From: JABDOU01 sp041609995
Lineage (GTDB): Bacteria; Actinomycetota; Acidimicrobiia; Spongiisociales; SHLN01
Direction of reading: 5' to 3'
NCBI GenBank assembly: GCA_041609995.1
Contig: JBFIPU010000108.1
Span: forward strand, 1 to 8,090
DNA length: 8,090 nt
Shown here: piece by piece, positions 1 to 6,019 of the stretch
How the letters are laid out: each line of letters starts with the position of its first letter
How positions within the stretch are numbered: the first letter of the stretch is position 1
The notes under the pieces: model-generated
Databases searched by the model: none
The model's input: only the letters and a program-made list of their open reading frames with translations
What the model was told of the DNA's origin: nothing
Position numbers and translations under genes: made by a program

Positions 1-911
1 CCCGCCTGGTCGGTGACGGCGAAGCGCCACGATGATCCACGACCGGATGCCACCTGCCTGGCGATGTCCGCTACGACCGGCCCGAAGCCACCGAGATCCG
101 CCGCGCGCTGGTCGAGGTCCATCAGTGTCGTGAGGTCGACCCTGATGTCGAGGACGCTCTTCGCGTCGGAGACCCGGCCTTCGAGCAGGTCGAGAAACAC
201 GTCGGCGCGCAGCTGGTCGATGTTTCGATGCTCGTCAGCGCCTCTGAGGCTGCAGGCGATCCGGGTGAGTCGGTCCATGATCGATGCGACGCGCTCAGCC
301 GGCAGGTCGGACGCCGTGATGGTCGCCGTCGAATCGACGGTCAGCCCGGCGAAGACCCTCCGGTCGGCCAGAGCGGCTTCATGCCTACGCAACGCGTCCG
401 CGGCGTCCACCTCCACACTGAGCCGCCTCACCAGCGCCCGCAACTGACCGGCGGTCCGGCCCTCCGCCCGTGACAAGGCCTCGGTGACCACGTCGCGAGC
501 CACCGACTCGCCCAGGTGAGAGGTGGCGTCGACCAGAACCCAAGCCCGCCGCAGATCGATGTCGCCACAGCGGAGTGCATCGAGCACCATCGGGAGCCGA
601 TCGCGCAAGCTCCAGGCCAAGTCGAGATCGGACTCGGCCGCTCGACGGGTGAGCGACAGGGCCGCCCTCACCTCTGCGACCGACCCCTCCATGGCATCTT
701 CGAAACCGACGTTGAAGGTCATGTATTCGTCCACGATGGCCATCATCGACTCGAGCAGCCTCGCCTGGTGATAGGCAACGGCACGGGCATGGACCTGCAA
801 CTCGGCTACGAGCCGATCGCCTCTGGTCAGAGCGGCCAGCATGGCGTCGTCCGTGTCGGTCCACACCCATGATGGCGTCTCGACTGCCGAAACCTGATCG
901 TTATGCATCAT
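1..911 (-). CDS. DUF222 / 13E12-repeat family protein, N-terminal part (runs off left edge)
   Basis: An uninterrupted minus-strand frame runs from tandem ATG codons (911 or 908) to the window edge, giving about 300 residues. It carries DUF222 hallmarks: an LPMVLDALRCGDIDLRRAW segment (about residues 105-123 from the 908 start), an RTAGQLRALVRRL helix (151-163), and DQLRADVFLDLLEGR (231-245). Full-length members usually have 400-500 residues and end in an HNH nuclease-like domain, which would lie beyond position 1 and is not visible here. The family is abundant in Actinobacteria, often in many copies, and its role is poorly defined. A nuclease or mobile-element link is often supposed. No clear Shine-Dalgarno precedes either ATG. 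A TATATC box at 923-928 lies about a dozen bases upstream, so a leaderless or near-leaderless mRNA is possible. An in-frame TGA upstream limits extension. Family call is confident; function is not. Confidence 0.9.
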   Translation of the reverse strand, partial: MMHNDQVSAVETPSWVWTDTDDAMLAALTRGDRLVAELQVHARAVAYHQARLLESMMAIVDEYMTFNVGFEDAMEGSVAEVRAALSLTRRAAESDLDLAWSLRDRLPMVLDALRCGDIDLRRAWVLVDATSHLGESVARDVVTEALSRAEGRTAGQLRALVRRLSVEVDAADALRRHEAALADRRVFAGLTVDSTATITASDLPAERVASIMDRLTRIACSLRGADEHRNIDQLRADVFLDLLEGRVSDAKSVLDIRVDLTTLMDLDQRAADLGGFGPVVADIARQVASGRGSSWRFAVTDQA

Positions 912-925
912 CTTGCAGTCAAGAT
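910..925. repeat. 6-bp inverted repeat at the DUF222 gene start
   Basis: ATCTTG and CAAGAT are perfect inverted arms separated by four bases. The dyad touches the first ATG of the DUF222 gene. It could be an operator or a small hairpin at the 5' end of the mRNA. Arms this short can also arise by chance. Confidence 0.35.
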
Positions 926-1055
926 ATATGCTGCCTATGACAAAAAGGGCTCGCTCTCACTCGTGGAAACGCCCTCGGCCGAGGTCACCTCCCCGATGGG
1001 TAAGGCAGATGCATAGGAGCGGCGGCCTCGAGGTCGCCCGTCAAACCAGAATGCC

Positions 1056-1082
1056 GAAGACCCAGGCGTCGCCTGGGTCTTC
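1056..1082 (-). terminator. Hairpin terminator after tRNA-fMet
   Basis: A perfect 12-bp inverted repeat (GAAGACCCAGGC with its complement, 3-base loop) starts seven bases past the tRNA 3' end on the minus strand. There is no run of T after it, as is common for terminators in high-GC actinobacteria. The stem is symmetric, so it could act from either side, but the tRNA is the only transcript clearly ending here. Confidence 0.75.
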
Positions 1083-1088
1083 TCTTCG

Positions 1089-1163
<75 letters not shown>

Positions 1164-1175
1164 TCGCAGACCTGG

Positions 1176-1205
1176 ATTTTAGCGCGAAATCGAGTCGAAA
1201 GGCAC
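1176..1205 (-). promoter_or_regulatory. Candidate promoter of tRNA-fMet
   Basis: On the minus strand a TAAAAT box (1176-1181, five of six matches to the -10 consensus) ends 12 bases before the mature tRNA. A weak -35-like GTGCCT (1200-1205) sits 18 bases further upstream. The AT-rich box stands out in GC-rich surroundings and lies between the upstream stop codon and the tRNA. Confidence 0.5.
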
Positions 1206-1226
1206 TCGTTCACCGGCCGGCGCGGA

Positions 1227-1739
1227 TCAGTTCCTGGCGAGCAGGTGGCCGAAGCGCTCTTCGACTTCGTCGCGGCCACGGACTCGGGCCACGGGCACGC
1301 CGCGCACGGTCACCTCGTACCATCCGCCACCGGCATGATCGATCGAGGTTTCTACGGATTGTGCATTCCCGTTGACCGCCGCATATCGTTCGAGCAGCTC
1401 GCCCGCCCGGGCGGCAGCCGATTCTTCGCCCTGGACCCGGTCCACCTCGATGTTGTCGACCGCCACCGAATACCAGCCGCCACCCACTGAGGCATAGGAG
1501 ATCACCGGTTCCTCTGGTCCACTTTCAGTTCCGGGGGCAGTTTCCAATGCGCCGACCCCGTGTACAGCCAGCTTCTCGCCGCGCTCCTTCATCTTCTTGA
1601 AACGCTTCTTGGAGCCCTTGCTGACTGCGGCGGACAGCACACCAAGTCCGGCCAGCGAGAGATCTTCTTCTGTCACACCCCGTTTGGTCATCCAGCGGTC
1701 AACCTTCTTGGCCAGCTTCTTCTGCTTCTTCTTGCCCAC
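1227..1739 (-). CDS. Lysine-rich small protein with duplicated C-terminal GGGWY units
   Basis: This 170-residue protein is of a family I do not recognise. Residues 1-20 and 41-56 are strongly basic (GKKKQKKLAKK, KGSKKRFKKMKERG), with a short Gly/Ala-rich stretch between them (about 29-40). An acidic Pro/Gly/Glu linker (66-79) follows. The C-terminal half holds two copies of a 40-residue unit (80-119 and 131-170), each with GGGWYxVxV, then RVxG and a closing helix ending in LLxR. About 17 of 40 positions are identical. There is no signal peptide or convincing membrane helix, so it is probably cytoplasmic; the basic start could contact nucleic acid or membrane lipid (inference). The GTG start is chosen because an excellent Shine-Dalgarno lies six bases upstream and because the frame further upstream overlaps the MBL gene. 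Confidence 0.85.
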   Translation of the reverse strand: MGKKKQKKLAKKVDRWMTKRGVTEEDLSLAGLGVLSAAVSKGSKKRFKKMKERGEKLAVHGVGALETAPGTESGPEEPVISYASVGGGWYSVAVDNIEVDRVQGEESAAARAGELLERYAAVNGNAQSVETSIDHAGGGWYEVTVRGVPVARVRGRDEVEERFGHLLARN

Positions 1740-1745
1740 GGTCGG

Positions 1746-1754
1746 CTCCTTCCT
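1746..1754 (-). promoter_or_regulatory. Strong ribosome binding site fixing a GTG start
   Basis: AGGAAGGAG on the minus strand lies six bases before the GTG at 1739. It decides the start of the lysine-rich protein against the longer open frame that continues upstream to 2141. Confidence 0.8.
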
Positions 1755-1861
1755 CGACGAATAGGACGATTTGGTTTCTGGCGGTGTCACTACCCATAGT
1801 CCGCCGGCTCCAAACAACGGGATGCTGTTGATCGCCATCGCCCCGACGAAATGGGCTCGGA

Positions 1862-2689
1862 TCAGACCTCGAGAGCCACGCCCGTCCGGCCCGGCACCAG
1901 ACGGAAGGGCAGATCCTGGGCCGCCAGCTGTTGGTGGATCTCGTTCAGCATTTCGTCGCTGTGAGACGGGTCGTGGTGGAACGTGACAAGGGTGCCGACA
2001 CCAGCCATCGCGGCGAGATCGACGGTGTGTTGGAACGTGCTGTGGCCCCACCCCACCCGGCTCGGATACTCGTCGTCCGTGTATTGGGCGTCGTGGATGA
2101 GAACGCTTGCATCCTTGATGAGACCGAAGCCGGACGTCCAATCCGGATCGCCCGGGAAACTCTCCACCCCGAGCGCCGGCTCATGGTCGGGTAGGTAGGC
2201 GAGGGTGGCATCGCCATCGGTGAGGCGATATCCAAGCGTCAGGCCCGGGTGGCAGATGAGGTCCGTGTCGATGGACACATTGCCGATGGTGAACGAGCCC
2301 GGCTTGAGGTCGTGGATTTCGGTGTTGGGCAAGTCCCGCAACCGCACCGGAAACAGTGGTGGGGACAGGTAGCTGCCCAGGTGGGCGGTCAGATCCATGC
2401 CGTCCGACGCCGGTCCCCAGATGTGGGTTTCGATGTCGGGGTTGAAGATCGGTGTGAAGAACCCGAGGCCCTGGATGTGGTCCATGTGAAGATGCGTGAG
2501 GAGGATGTCGATCCGGTGTTCCCCGACCAGTTTGTCGCCCAGCGGGCGGACGCCCGATCCGGCGTCCAGGACGATCGCTTCGCCTCCACTTCCCCGAACC
2601 TCCACCGACGCGGTATCCCCGCCGAATTCCACCGTGTCAGCGCCGGCGGCCGCCAGCGATCCCCGCGTCCCCCACAACTGGACGTTCAT
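1862..2689 (-). CDS. Metallo-beta-lactamase-fold hydrolase, candidate phosphodiesterase
   Basis: This 275-residue protein has the full metal-binding set of the superfamily. It opens with WGTRGS (6-11) and has LDAGSGVRPLG (41-51), the HxHxDH motif in THLHMDH (65-71), His147 in CHPG, Asp200 in HDAQY, His216 in GWGHST, and HHD (238-240). The layout resembles the PhnP/RNase Z-like branch (COG1235 type), whose members cleave phosphodiesters, including cyclic ones. The substrate cannot be read from sequence. The start at 2689 overlaps the stop of the upstream PAS gene by four bases (ATGA), so the two are probably translationally coupled and work together. The pair diverges from a GAF-GGDEF gene, which makes a nucleotide second messenger an attractive substrate, but this is inference. 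Superfamily is near certain; role is open. Confidence 0.9.
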   Translation of the reverse strand: MNVQLWGTRGSLAAAGADTVEFGGDTASVEVRGSGGEAIVLDAGSGVRPLGDKLVGEHRIDILLTHLHMDHIQGLGFFTPIFNPDIETHIWGPASDGMDLTAHLGSYLSPPLFPVRLRDLPNTEIHDLKPGSFTIGNVSIDTDLICHPGLTLGYRLTDGDATLAYLPDHEPALGVESFPGDPDWTSGFGLIKDASVLIHDAQYTDDEYPSRVGWGHSTFQHTVDLAAMAGVGTLVTFHHDPSHSDEMLNEIHQQLAAQDLPFRLVPGRTGVALEV

Positions 2690-3081
2690 TCGTTGGGCAT
2701 TTCCCAGAACATCGCGAACGCGCCCAGGTTGCGCCCGCCTTGTCCCGCAATTGGGATGGCAGCCACTTCGATCTCGCGCCATGACCCGTCGAGGCCCCGG
2801 AGCTGGAGCTGGGCGTGAGACGGATGGCCTTCGGTGAGCGCGATGACGATCGGCAACGTCTTGTTCTCCATGGGCTCTCCGTCGAGGCCCCGTGTGATGA
2901 ACCGATCGGCCAAATCGTCGGCATTGATTTCACCGACGACATCGAATCGTTCACCGATGATCGATTCAGCTGGATCGTTGTAGAACACGAGATTGCCGGT
3001 CTCGTCCATGATCCACATCGGGATGGTGATATACGTAGCCCACTGCTTCAGCAATACCAGCTCGATCGGCTGTTGGGCCAT
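2686..3081 (-). CDS. Stand-alone PAS-domain protein
   Basis: This 131-residue protein consists of little more than one PAS domain. An N-terminal helix (about 5-16) is followed by PMWIMDETGNLVFYNDPAE (21-39), the typical PAS beta-A/beta-B start with the YNDPAE turn. The central part (45-75) leads to the QLQLRGLDGSWREIEVAAIPI strands (91-111), and GAFAMFWE (120-127) closes the sheet. There is no kinase, cyclase or DNA-binding domain and no membrane segment, so it probably acts in the cytoplasm by binding a partner. The best candidate partner is the MBL hydrolase encoded next to it with an ATGA overlap. Ligand or cofactor is not evident. The ATG at 3081 has a modest AGG-containing ribosome binding site (GGCAGG). 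It could also sense a small molecule for the divergent GGDEF protein. Confidence 0.88.
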   Translation of the reverse strand: MAQQPIELVLLKQWATYITIPMWIMDETGNLVFYNDPAESIIGERFDVVGEINADDLADRFITRGLDGEPMENKTLPIVIALTEGHPSHAQLQLRGLDGSWREIEVAAIPIAGQGGRNLGAFAMFWEMPNE

Positions 3082-3163
3082 CGTGACCTGCCTGTATGGG
3101 CTCCTGGCCTGAGCTTACGCACTCTTCCAATGGGGCGCGGCCAGTGGTGGGTAGTGTTGGGCG

Positions 3164-3175
3164 CCGTGATCACGG
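3164..3175. promoter_or_regulatory. 12-bp palindrome in the divergent intergenic region (candidate operator)
   Basis: CCGTGATCACGG is a perfect palindrome lying between the PAS-MBL pair and the GAF-GGDEF gene. One mismatched pair further out, flanking GC bases extend the symmetry to 18 bp. The half-site CCGTGAT recurs directly at 3222-3228. A dimeric regulator binding here could control both directions. The regulator is unknown. Confidence 0.5.
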
Positions 3176-3214
3176 AGCACGGATGCGCAGAGTGGGTGAG
3201 ATACCACCCCGCCC

Positions 3215-3242
3215 TTGCTCTCCGTGATACACCGACTATCTT
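3215..3242 (+). promoter_or_regulatory. Candidate promoter of the GAF-GGDEF gene
   Basis: TTGCTC (3215-3220) and TATCTT (3237-3242) are separated by 16 bases. The match to sigma-70-type boxes is moderate. The repeated CCGTGAT half-site (3222-3228) falls in the spacer, where a bound regulator would block RNA polymerase. Transcription starting near 3249 would give a 50-base leader containing the hairpin at 3254-3276. Confidence 0.35.
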
Positions 3243-3253
3243 CCCCATGACGG

Positions 3254-3276
3254 AGGGGCCGCGTGCAGCGGCCCTT
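3254..3276 (+). promoter_or_regulatory. Leader hairpin before the GAF-GGDEF ribosome binding site
   Basis: AGGGGCCGC and GCGGCCCTT pair over nine bases (one G-T) with a GTGCA loop. It ends ten bases before the GAGGG ribosome binding site (3286-3290), which lies nine bases from the ATG at 3300. It may act as an attenuator or limit ribosome access. The T-tract is only two bases, so a plain terminator is doubtful. Confidence 0.45.
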
Positions 3277-3299
3277 AACTACGCCGAGGGACCAATCCA

Positions 3300-4352
3300 A
3301 TGAGAGCCGAATTGCCTGCGGATGAGTCGCAGCGTCTCGCAACGCTGACCGAATACAACATCCTGGACACGATGCCGGAGGCCGCCTACGACGACATCAC
3401 CGCACTCGTGTCGGACATCTGTGACGTTCCGATTGCAGCTGTCAGCCTCATCGACGACGACCGGCAGTGGTTCAAGTCCAAAGTCGGACTTAACGTCAGC
3501 GAGACCCCCCGCGACATTGCTTTCTGCGCACATGCGATCCTGGGACCCGATGTCATGATTGTTCCCAACGCCAGCGAGGACCTGCGGTTCGCCGAGAATC
3601 CGCTAGTCAAGAACAACCCCAAAATCCGTTTCTACGCCGGGGCTCCGCTGGTCACCGCCACCGGCGAGGTGCTCGGAACGTTGTGTGTGATCGACCATGT
3701 TGAGCGAGAGTTGTCGGATCACCAGACCCGCGCCTTGCGGGTGCTGGCCCGGCAGGTGATGGCCCAGCTCGAGCTGCGCCGGCTGATCGGCGAACAGACC
3801 GAGAATCGCAAGCGGCTGGAGGAGGCCAACGAACAATTGAAGTTGGCCAGCGTCACCGACGACGTCTCCGGGTATCACAACACGCGGTTTCTCCACCAGT
3901 ACCTGGATCAGCGGCTGGCCACGAACGGCTCCGACCGGCGGAAGCTGTCGCTCGTGTTCTTCGACATGGACGGCTTCAAAGAGGTGGTCGACACCCACGG
4001 GCACCTGTTGGGAGCCAAGGTTCTGCGCCAGGTCGCTCAGGTGGTAGATGGCGAGCTGGACCCCGACGACCAGCTCGTTCGGTACGGGGGAGACGAGTAT
4101 GTCGTGATCTTGCCCGACCAGGACACCGACGAGGCTCTCGCCAAGACCGAGCGCATGAAGAAGGCGATCTCCACCACCCCGTTTCTCACCGATGAGGACC
4201 TCGAGGTATGGGTATCGGCATCCTTCGGCCTCGCCACCTACCCGGATGATGCCGGTGACAAGAAGGATCTGTTGATCGCCGCCGACCAGTGCCTGTTCCA
4301 GAGCAAAGCTGCCGGCAAGAACCGCGTCTCGCTCGCCAAAGCCGCCGGCTGA
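3300..4352 (+). CDS. GAF-GGDEF nucleotide cyclase with altered base-recognition residues
   Basis: This 350-residue soluble protein has an N-terminal GAF domain (about 20-160) with AFCAHAI (74-80), the NPLV..IRFYAGAPL segment (100-117) and GTLCVID (126-132). A coiled-coil-like linker (about 155-185) leads to a GGDEF domain (186-350). The active-site loop is GGDEY (263-267), the metal Asp is D222 in FFDMDGFK, and Lys336 and Lys340/Arg342 remain at the end. Aligning with PleD at a constant offset of 105 residues, the guanine-contacting N335 and D344 correspond to Val230 and Ala239. The inhibitory RxxD site is DPDD (254-257). The usual TDxLTGLxN reads TDDVSGYHN (187-194). It is probably active but may not make only c-di-GMP, since known mixed-product Hypr cyclases differ at the D344 position. 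It is divergent from the PAS-MBL pair, with GAF as the likely input. Confidence 0.92.
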   Translation: MRAELPADESQRLATLTEYNILDTMPEAAYDDITALVSDICDVPIAAVSLIDDDRQWFKSKVGLNVSETPRDIAFCAHAILGPDVMIVPNASEDLRFAENPLVKNNPKIRFYAGAPLVTATGEVLGTLCVIDHVERELSDHQTRALRVLARQVMAQLELRRLIGEQTENRKRLEEANEQLKLASVTDDVSGYHNTRFLHQYLDQRLATNGSDRRKLSLVFFDMDGFKEVVDTHGHLLGAKVLRQVAQVVDGELDPDDQLVRYGGDEYVVILPDQDTDEALAKTERMKKAISTTPFLTDEDLEVWVSASFGLATYPDDAGDKKDLLIAADQCLFQSKAAGKNRVSLAKAAG

Positions 4353-4363
4353 CCGGAGCCGGC
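4344..4363 (+). terminator. Hairpin overlapping the GAF-GGDEF stop codon
   Basis: GCCGGCT and AGCCGGC form a 7-bp perfect stem with a 6-base loop. The stop codon (4350-4352) begins at the last base of the left arm and continues into the loop. There is no T-run after it. It is a plausible terminator separating the cyclase from the Rieske-P450 unit, with moderate support. Confidence 0.45.
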
Positions 4364-4436
4364 TGAGTTGGTCGGCAGTTTGGGAGCGCACTGTGCTCGC
4401 GCCACAGGGCCGACGATCGTGCCGTATCGTGGTGCA

Positions 4437-4469
4437 ATGGCGCATCATCGAGAATCGAGTTCACCGTGA
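4437..4469 (+). CDS. Possible 10-residue leader peptide before the Rieske gene
   Basis: An ATG at 4437 opens a 10-codon frame (MAHHRESSSP). Its TGA stop overlaps the GTG start of the Rieske gene by four bases (GTGA), the same overlap seen between Rieske and P450. The Rieske GTG has only a weak GAG upstream as ribosome binding site, so coupling through this mini-frame would explain its translation. A frame this short may be chance, and its own ribosome binding site is weak. Confidence 0.25.
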   Translation: MAHHRESSSP

Positions 4470-4774
4470 CCTGGCACGAGGTCGACGTGGCCGGTGGCGA
4501 GGTGGCCTTCGTCGAAAAGGACGGCTGGAGTCTCGTGATTGCGAAGGTGGGGGAGGAATGGGTTGCGTTCGAGGATCGGTGCACACATGCAGGCTGCGCC
4601 TTCAGCCGTGACGGCGAGATCGACGGTGGTGTGGTCATCTGCAACTGCCATGGCTCAGAGTTCGACCTCAGGACGGGCGCCGTGTTGCGGCCGCCCGCCG
4701 AGTCTCCGCTGTACCGGTTCGAGACCCGGATGCGCCATGGCAAGATCGAACTGCGGATAGAAGGCGAACCGTGA
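4466..4774 (+). CDS. Rieske-type [2Fe-2S] ferredoxin
   Basis: This 102-residue soluble electron carrier has both Rieske cluster motifs: CTHAGC (39-44, ligands Cys39 and His41) and CNCHGSEF (59-66, ligands Cys59 or Cys61 with His62; by the usual CxxH rule Cys59 and His62). The length and the lack of membrane or signal segments match free ferredoxins of the non-haem dioxygenase type rather than bc-complex subunits. The likely role is passing single electrons to the P450 encoded immediately downstream, whose GTG start overlaps this stop codon by four bases. The start is a GTG with a weak ribosome binding site; no better in-frame start is seen upstream. A reductase partner is not encoded nearby. 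It could alternatively serve an oxygenase elsewhere. Confidence 0.92.
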   Translation: MTWHEVDVAGGEVAFVEKDGWSLVIAKVGEEWVAFEDRCTHAGCAFSRDGEIDGGVVICNCHGSEFDLRTGAVLRPPAESPLYRFETRMRHGKIELRIEGEP

Positions 4775-5952
4775 TCGAGCTGCAGGGGGTGACGGTCGAC
4801 GAGCTCGAAGCGGATCCCTATCCGATTTACGCGCGCCTGCGAGCTGATGCGCCGGTGGCCTACATGCCCTGTCTGGACGTGTGGATGGTCACGGGCTGGG
4901 ATGGGGTCACGGAGGCCGCCACCGATCCGAATCGGTTTCCTGCGCACGTCGAACGGTCTCCTACTGATCGGGCGTTGGGGGGCGTGTCGATGATGACCAC
5001 CGACGGCGAACCGGCCCGGGAACGGCGACGCCCGTTCGATGACAGTTTTCGACCCCGGGCGGTCGAGGCCACCATGCCCGGCGTCTTCGAACAGTTGTGC
5101 GCGGAGCAGCTGGATCGCATGGCCGCCGGCTCTGTCGCCGAACTGGTTGGGGACTACTTCGAGCCGATCTCGTTATGGTCGCTGGCGCACGCCATCGGCA
5201 TCGCAGACCTGGTCGACCTCGACATGCTGCGCAACTGGTTCGGTGGCCTTGCTGCCGGAGTCTCCAACTATGAGGACGACCCCGACAAGACCGCGTATTG
5301 CGATGTCGTCGGACGCGAGATCGACAAGACCCTGCGTCCCCGGTTCGAAATGCTCCTCGCCGATCCGGACGGTTCGATGCTGTCCAACCTCATCCATGCC
5401 CGGTCGGGCAGCCTGGAGGATCGGCTGGCGTGGGCGATGCCGTCACTCAAGCTCGTCCTGTTGGGAGGCCTGCAGGAACCGGCCCACGGCGGAGCAACCA
5501 TCGCCTATTGCCTGCTCGACCACCCGGCTCAGCTGCGGGCCGTACAACAGCGTCCGGCCTTGGTGCCGGCTGCGGTCGAAGAGGGTCTGCGCTGGACCGC
5601 TCCGATCGGGAATCTGTTGCGCGGAGTTGCTCCGGGAACCACGCTGGAGGGGGTGACGCTCCCCGACGATGCTCGGGTCATTCTCGTGGTGGCCTCGGCC
5701 AACCGCGATCGCGCCATCTGGGGTCCGACCGCCGACGAGTATGACATTCGTCGACCCAAGCGAGCTCACTTGTCGTTTGCCATCGGCCCGCACTACTGCA
5801 TCGGTCATCACTTTGCCCGGGTTCAGCTGCGGGTGGCCATTCAAATGCTCCTGGAGCGGTTCCCTTCCATTCAGCTCGACCCCGAGCATGAGACCGTGTT
5901 CCGGGGCCACGAGTATCGCTCTCCCCGGGCCGTTCGGGTTCTGCTCGAGTAG
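4771..5952 (+). CDS. Cytochrome P450 with a non-canonical I-helix
   Basis: This 393-residue soluble bacterial P450 is full length. The haem loop is FAIGPHYCIGHHFAR (336-350), with Cys343 as the axial ligand. The K-helix ExxR is E271-x-x-R274. The I-helix reads GGLQEPAHGG (232-241), so the usual acid-Thr pair that handles protons for O2 activation is replaced by Glu-Pro. In the C-helix segment DGEPARERRR (78-87), the usual haem-propionate His is Ala82. Similar GGxxEP helices occur in some natural P450s, so this is not necessarily a loss of function; the substrate may supply the missing hydroxyl. Substrate cannot be predicted. The GTGA overlap with the Rieske ferredoxin points to that protein as redox partner, which is uncommon for P450s. 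The next gene upstream, encoding GGDEF, looks like a separate unit. Confidence 0.93.
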   Translation: MIELQGVTVDELEADPYPIYARLRADAPVAYMPCLDVWMVTGWDGVTEAATDPNRFPAHVERSPTDRALGGVSMMTTDGEPARERRRPFDDSFRPRAVEATMPGVFEQLCAEQLDRMAAGSVAELVGDYFEPISLWSLAHAIGIADLVDLDMLRNWFGGLAAGVSNYEDDPDKTAYCDVVGREIDKTLRPRFEMLLADPDGSMLSNLIHARSGSLEDRLAWAMPSLKLVLLGGLQEPAHGGATIAYCLLDHPAQLRAVQQRPALVPAAVEEGLRWTAPIGNLLRGVAPGTTLEGVTLPDDARVILVVASANRDRAIWGPTADEYDIRRPKRAHLSFAIGPHYCIGHHFARVQLRVAIQMLLERFPSIQLDPEHETVFRGHEYRSPRAVRVLLE

Positions 5953-5959
5953 ACGAATC

Positions 5960-5987
5960 CAGGGGCCCATCCGAGCCGGGGCCCCTG
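5960..5987 (+). terminator. Hairpin terminator after the P450 gene
   Basis: CAGGGGCCC and GGGCCCCTG form a perfect 9-bp stem with a 10-base loop, starting eight bases past the P450 stop. No T-tract follows. It separates the Rieske-P450 unit from the Rrf2-NirK unit. Confidence 0.65.
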
Positions 5988-6019
5988 CGCCGGGACAAAC
6001 CGGGACCAACGGCCCTAGT

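Noticed and set aside
385..870. Open minus-strand frame of 161 residues rich in Arg and Gly
   Set aside because: It lies in another frame of the DUF222 gene, whose own frame has clear family motifs. The composition is typical of GC-rich shadow frames.
973..1037. Palindromes CCTCGGCCGAGG (973-984) and GCGGCCTCGAGGTCGC (1022-1037)
   Set aside because: Short GC-rich palindromes are expected by chance at this composition and have no clear position relative to a gene start or end. The 144 bases from 912 to 1055 hold no supported gene.
1740..2141. Upstream extension of the lysine-rich protein in the same frame
   Set aside because: It would overlap the MBL gene by nearly 280 bases and has low-complexity content. 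A strong ribosome binding site marks the GTG at 1739 instead.
3192..3230. TGAGATACCACCC, reminiscent of a TPP riboswitch core or of 23S rRNA
   Set aside because: The other conserved TPP riboswitch segments are missing, and the match to rRNA is only about a dozen bases, with nothing similar around it.
4384..4398. Imperfect dyad GAGCGCA-C-TGTGCTC upstream of the Rieske gene
   Set aside because: One mismatch and short arms, with no repeat elsewhere in the window and no convincing promoter boxes nearby.
3603..4448. Long minus-strand open frame of 281 residues opposite the GAF-GGDEF gene
   Set aside because: It has no domain motifs and mirrors the codon structure of a well-supported gene on the other strand.
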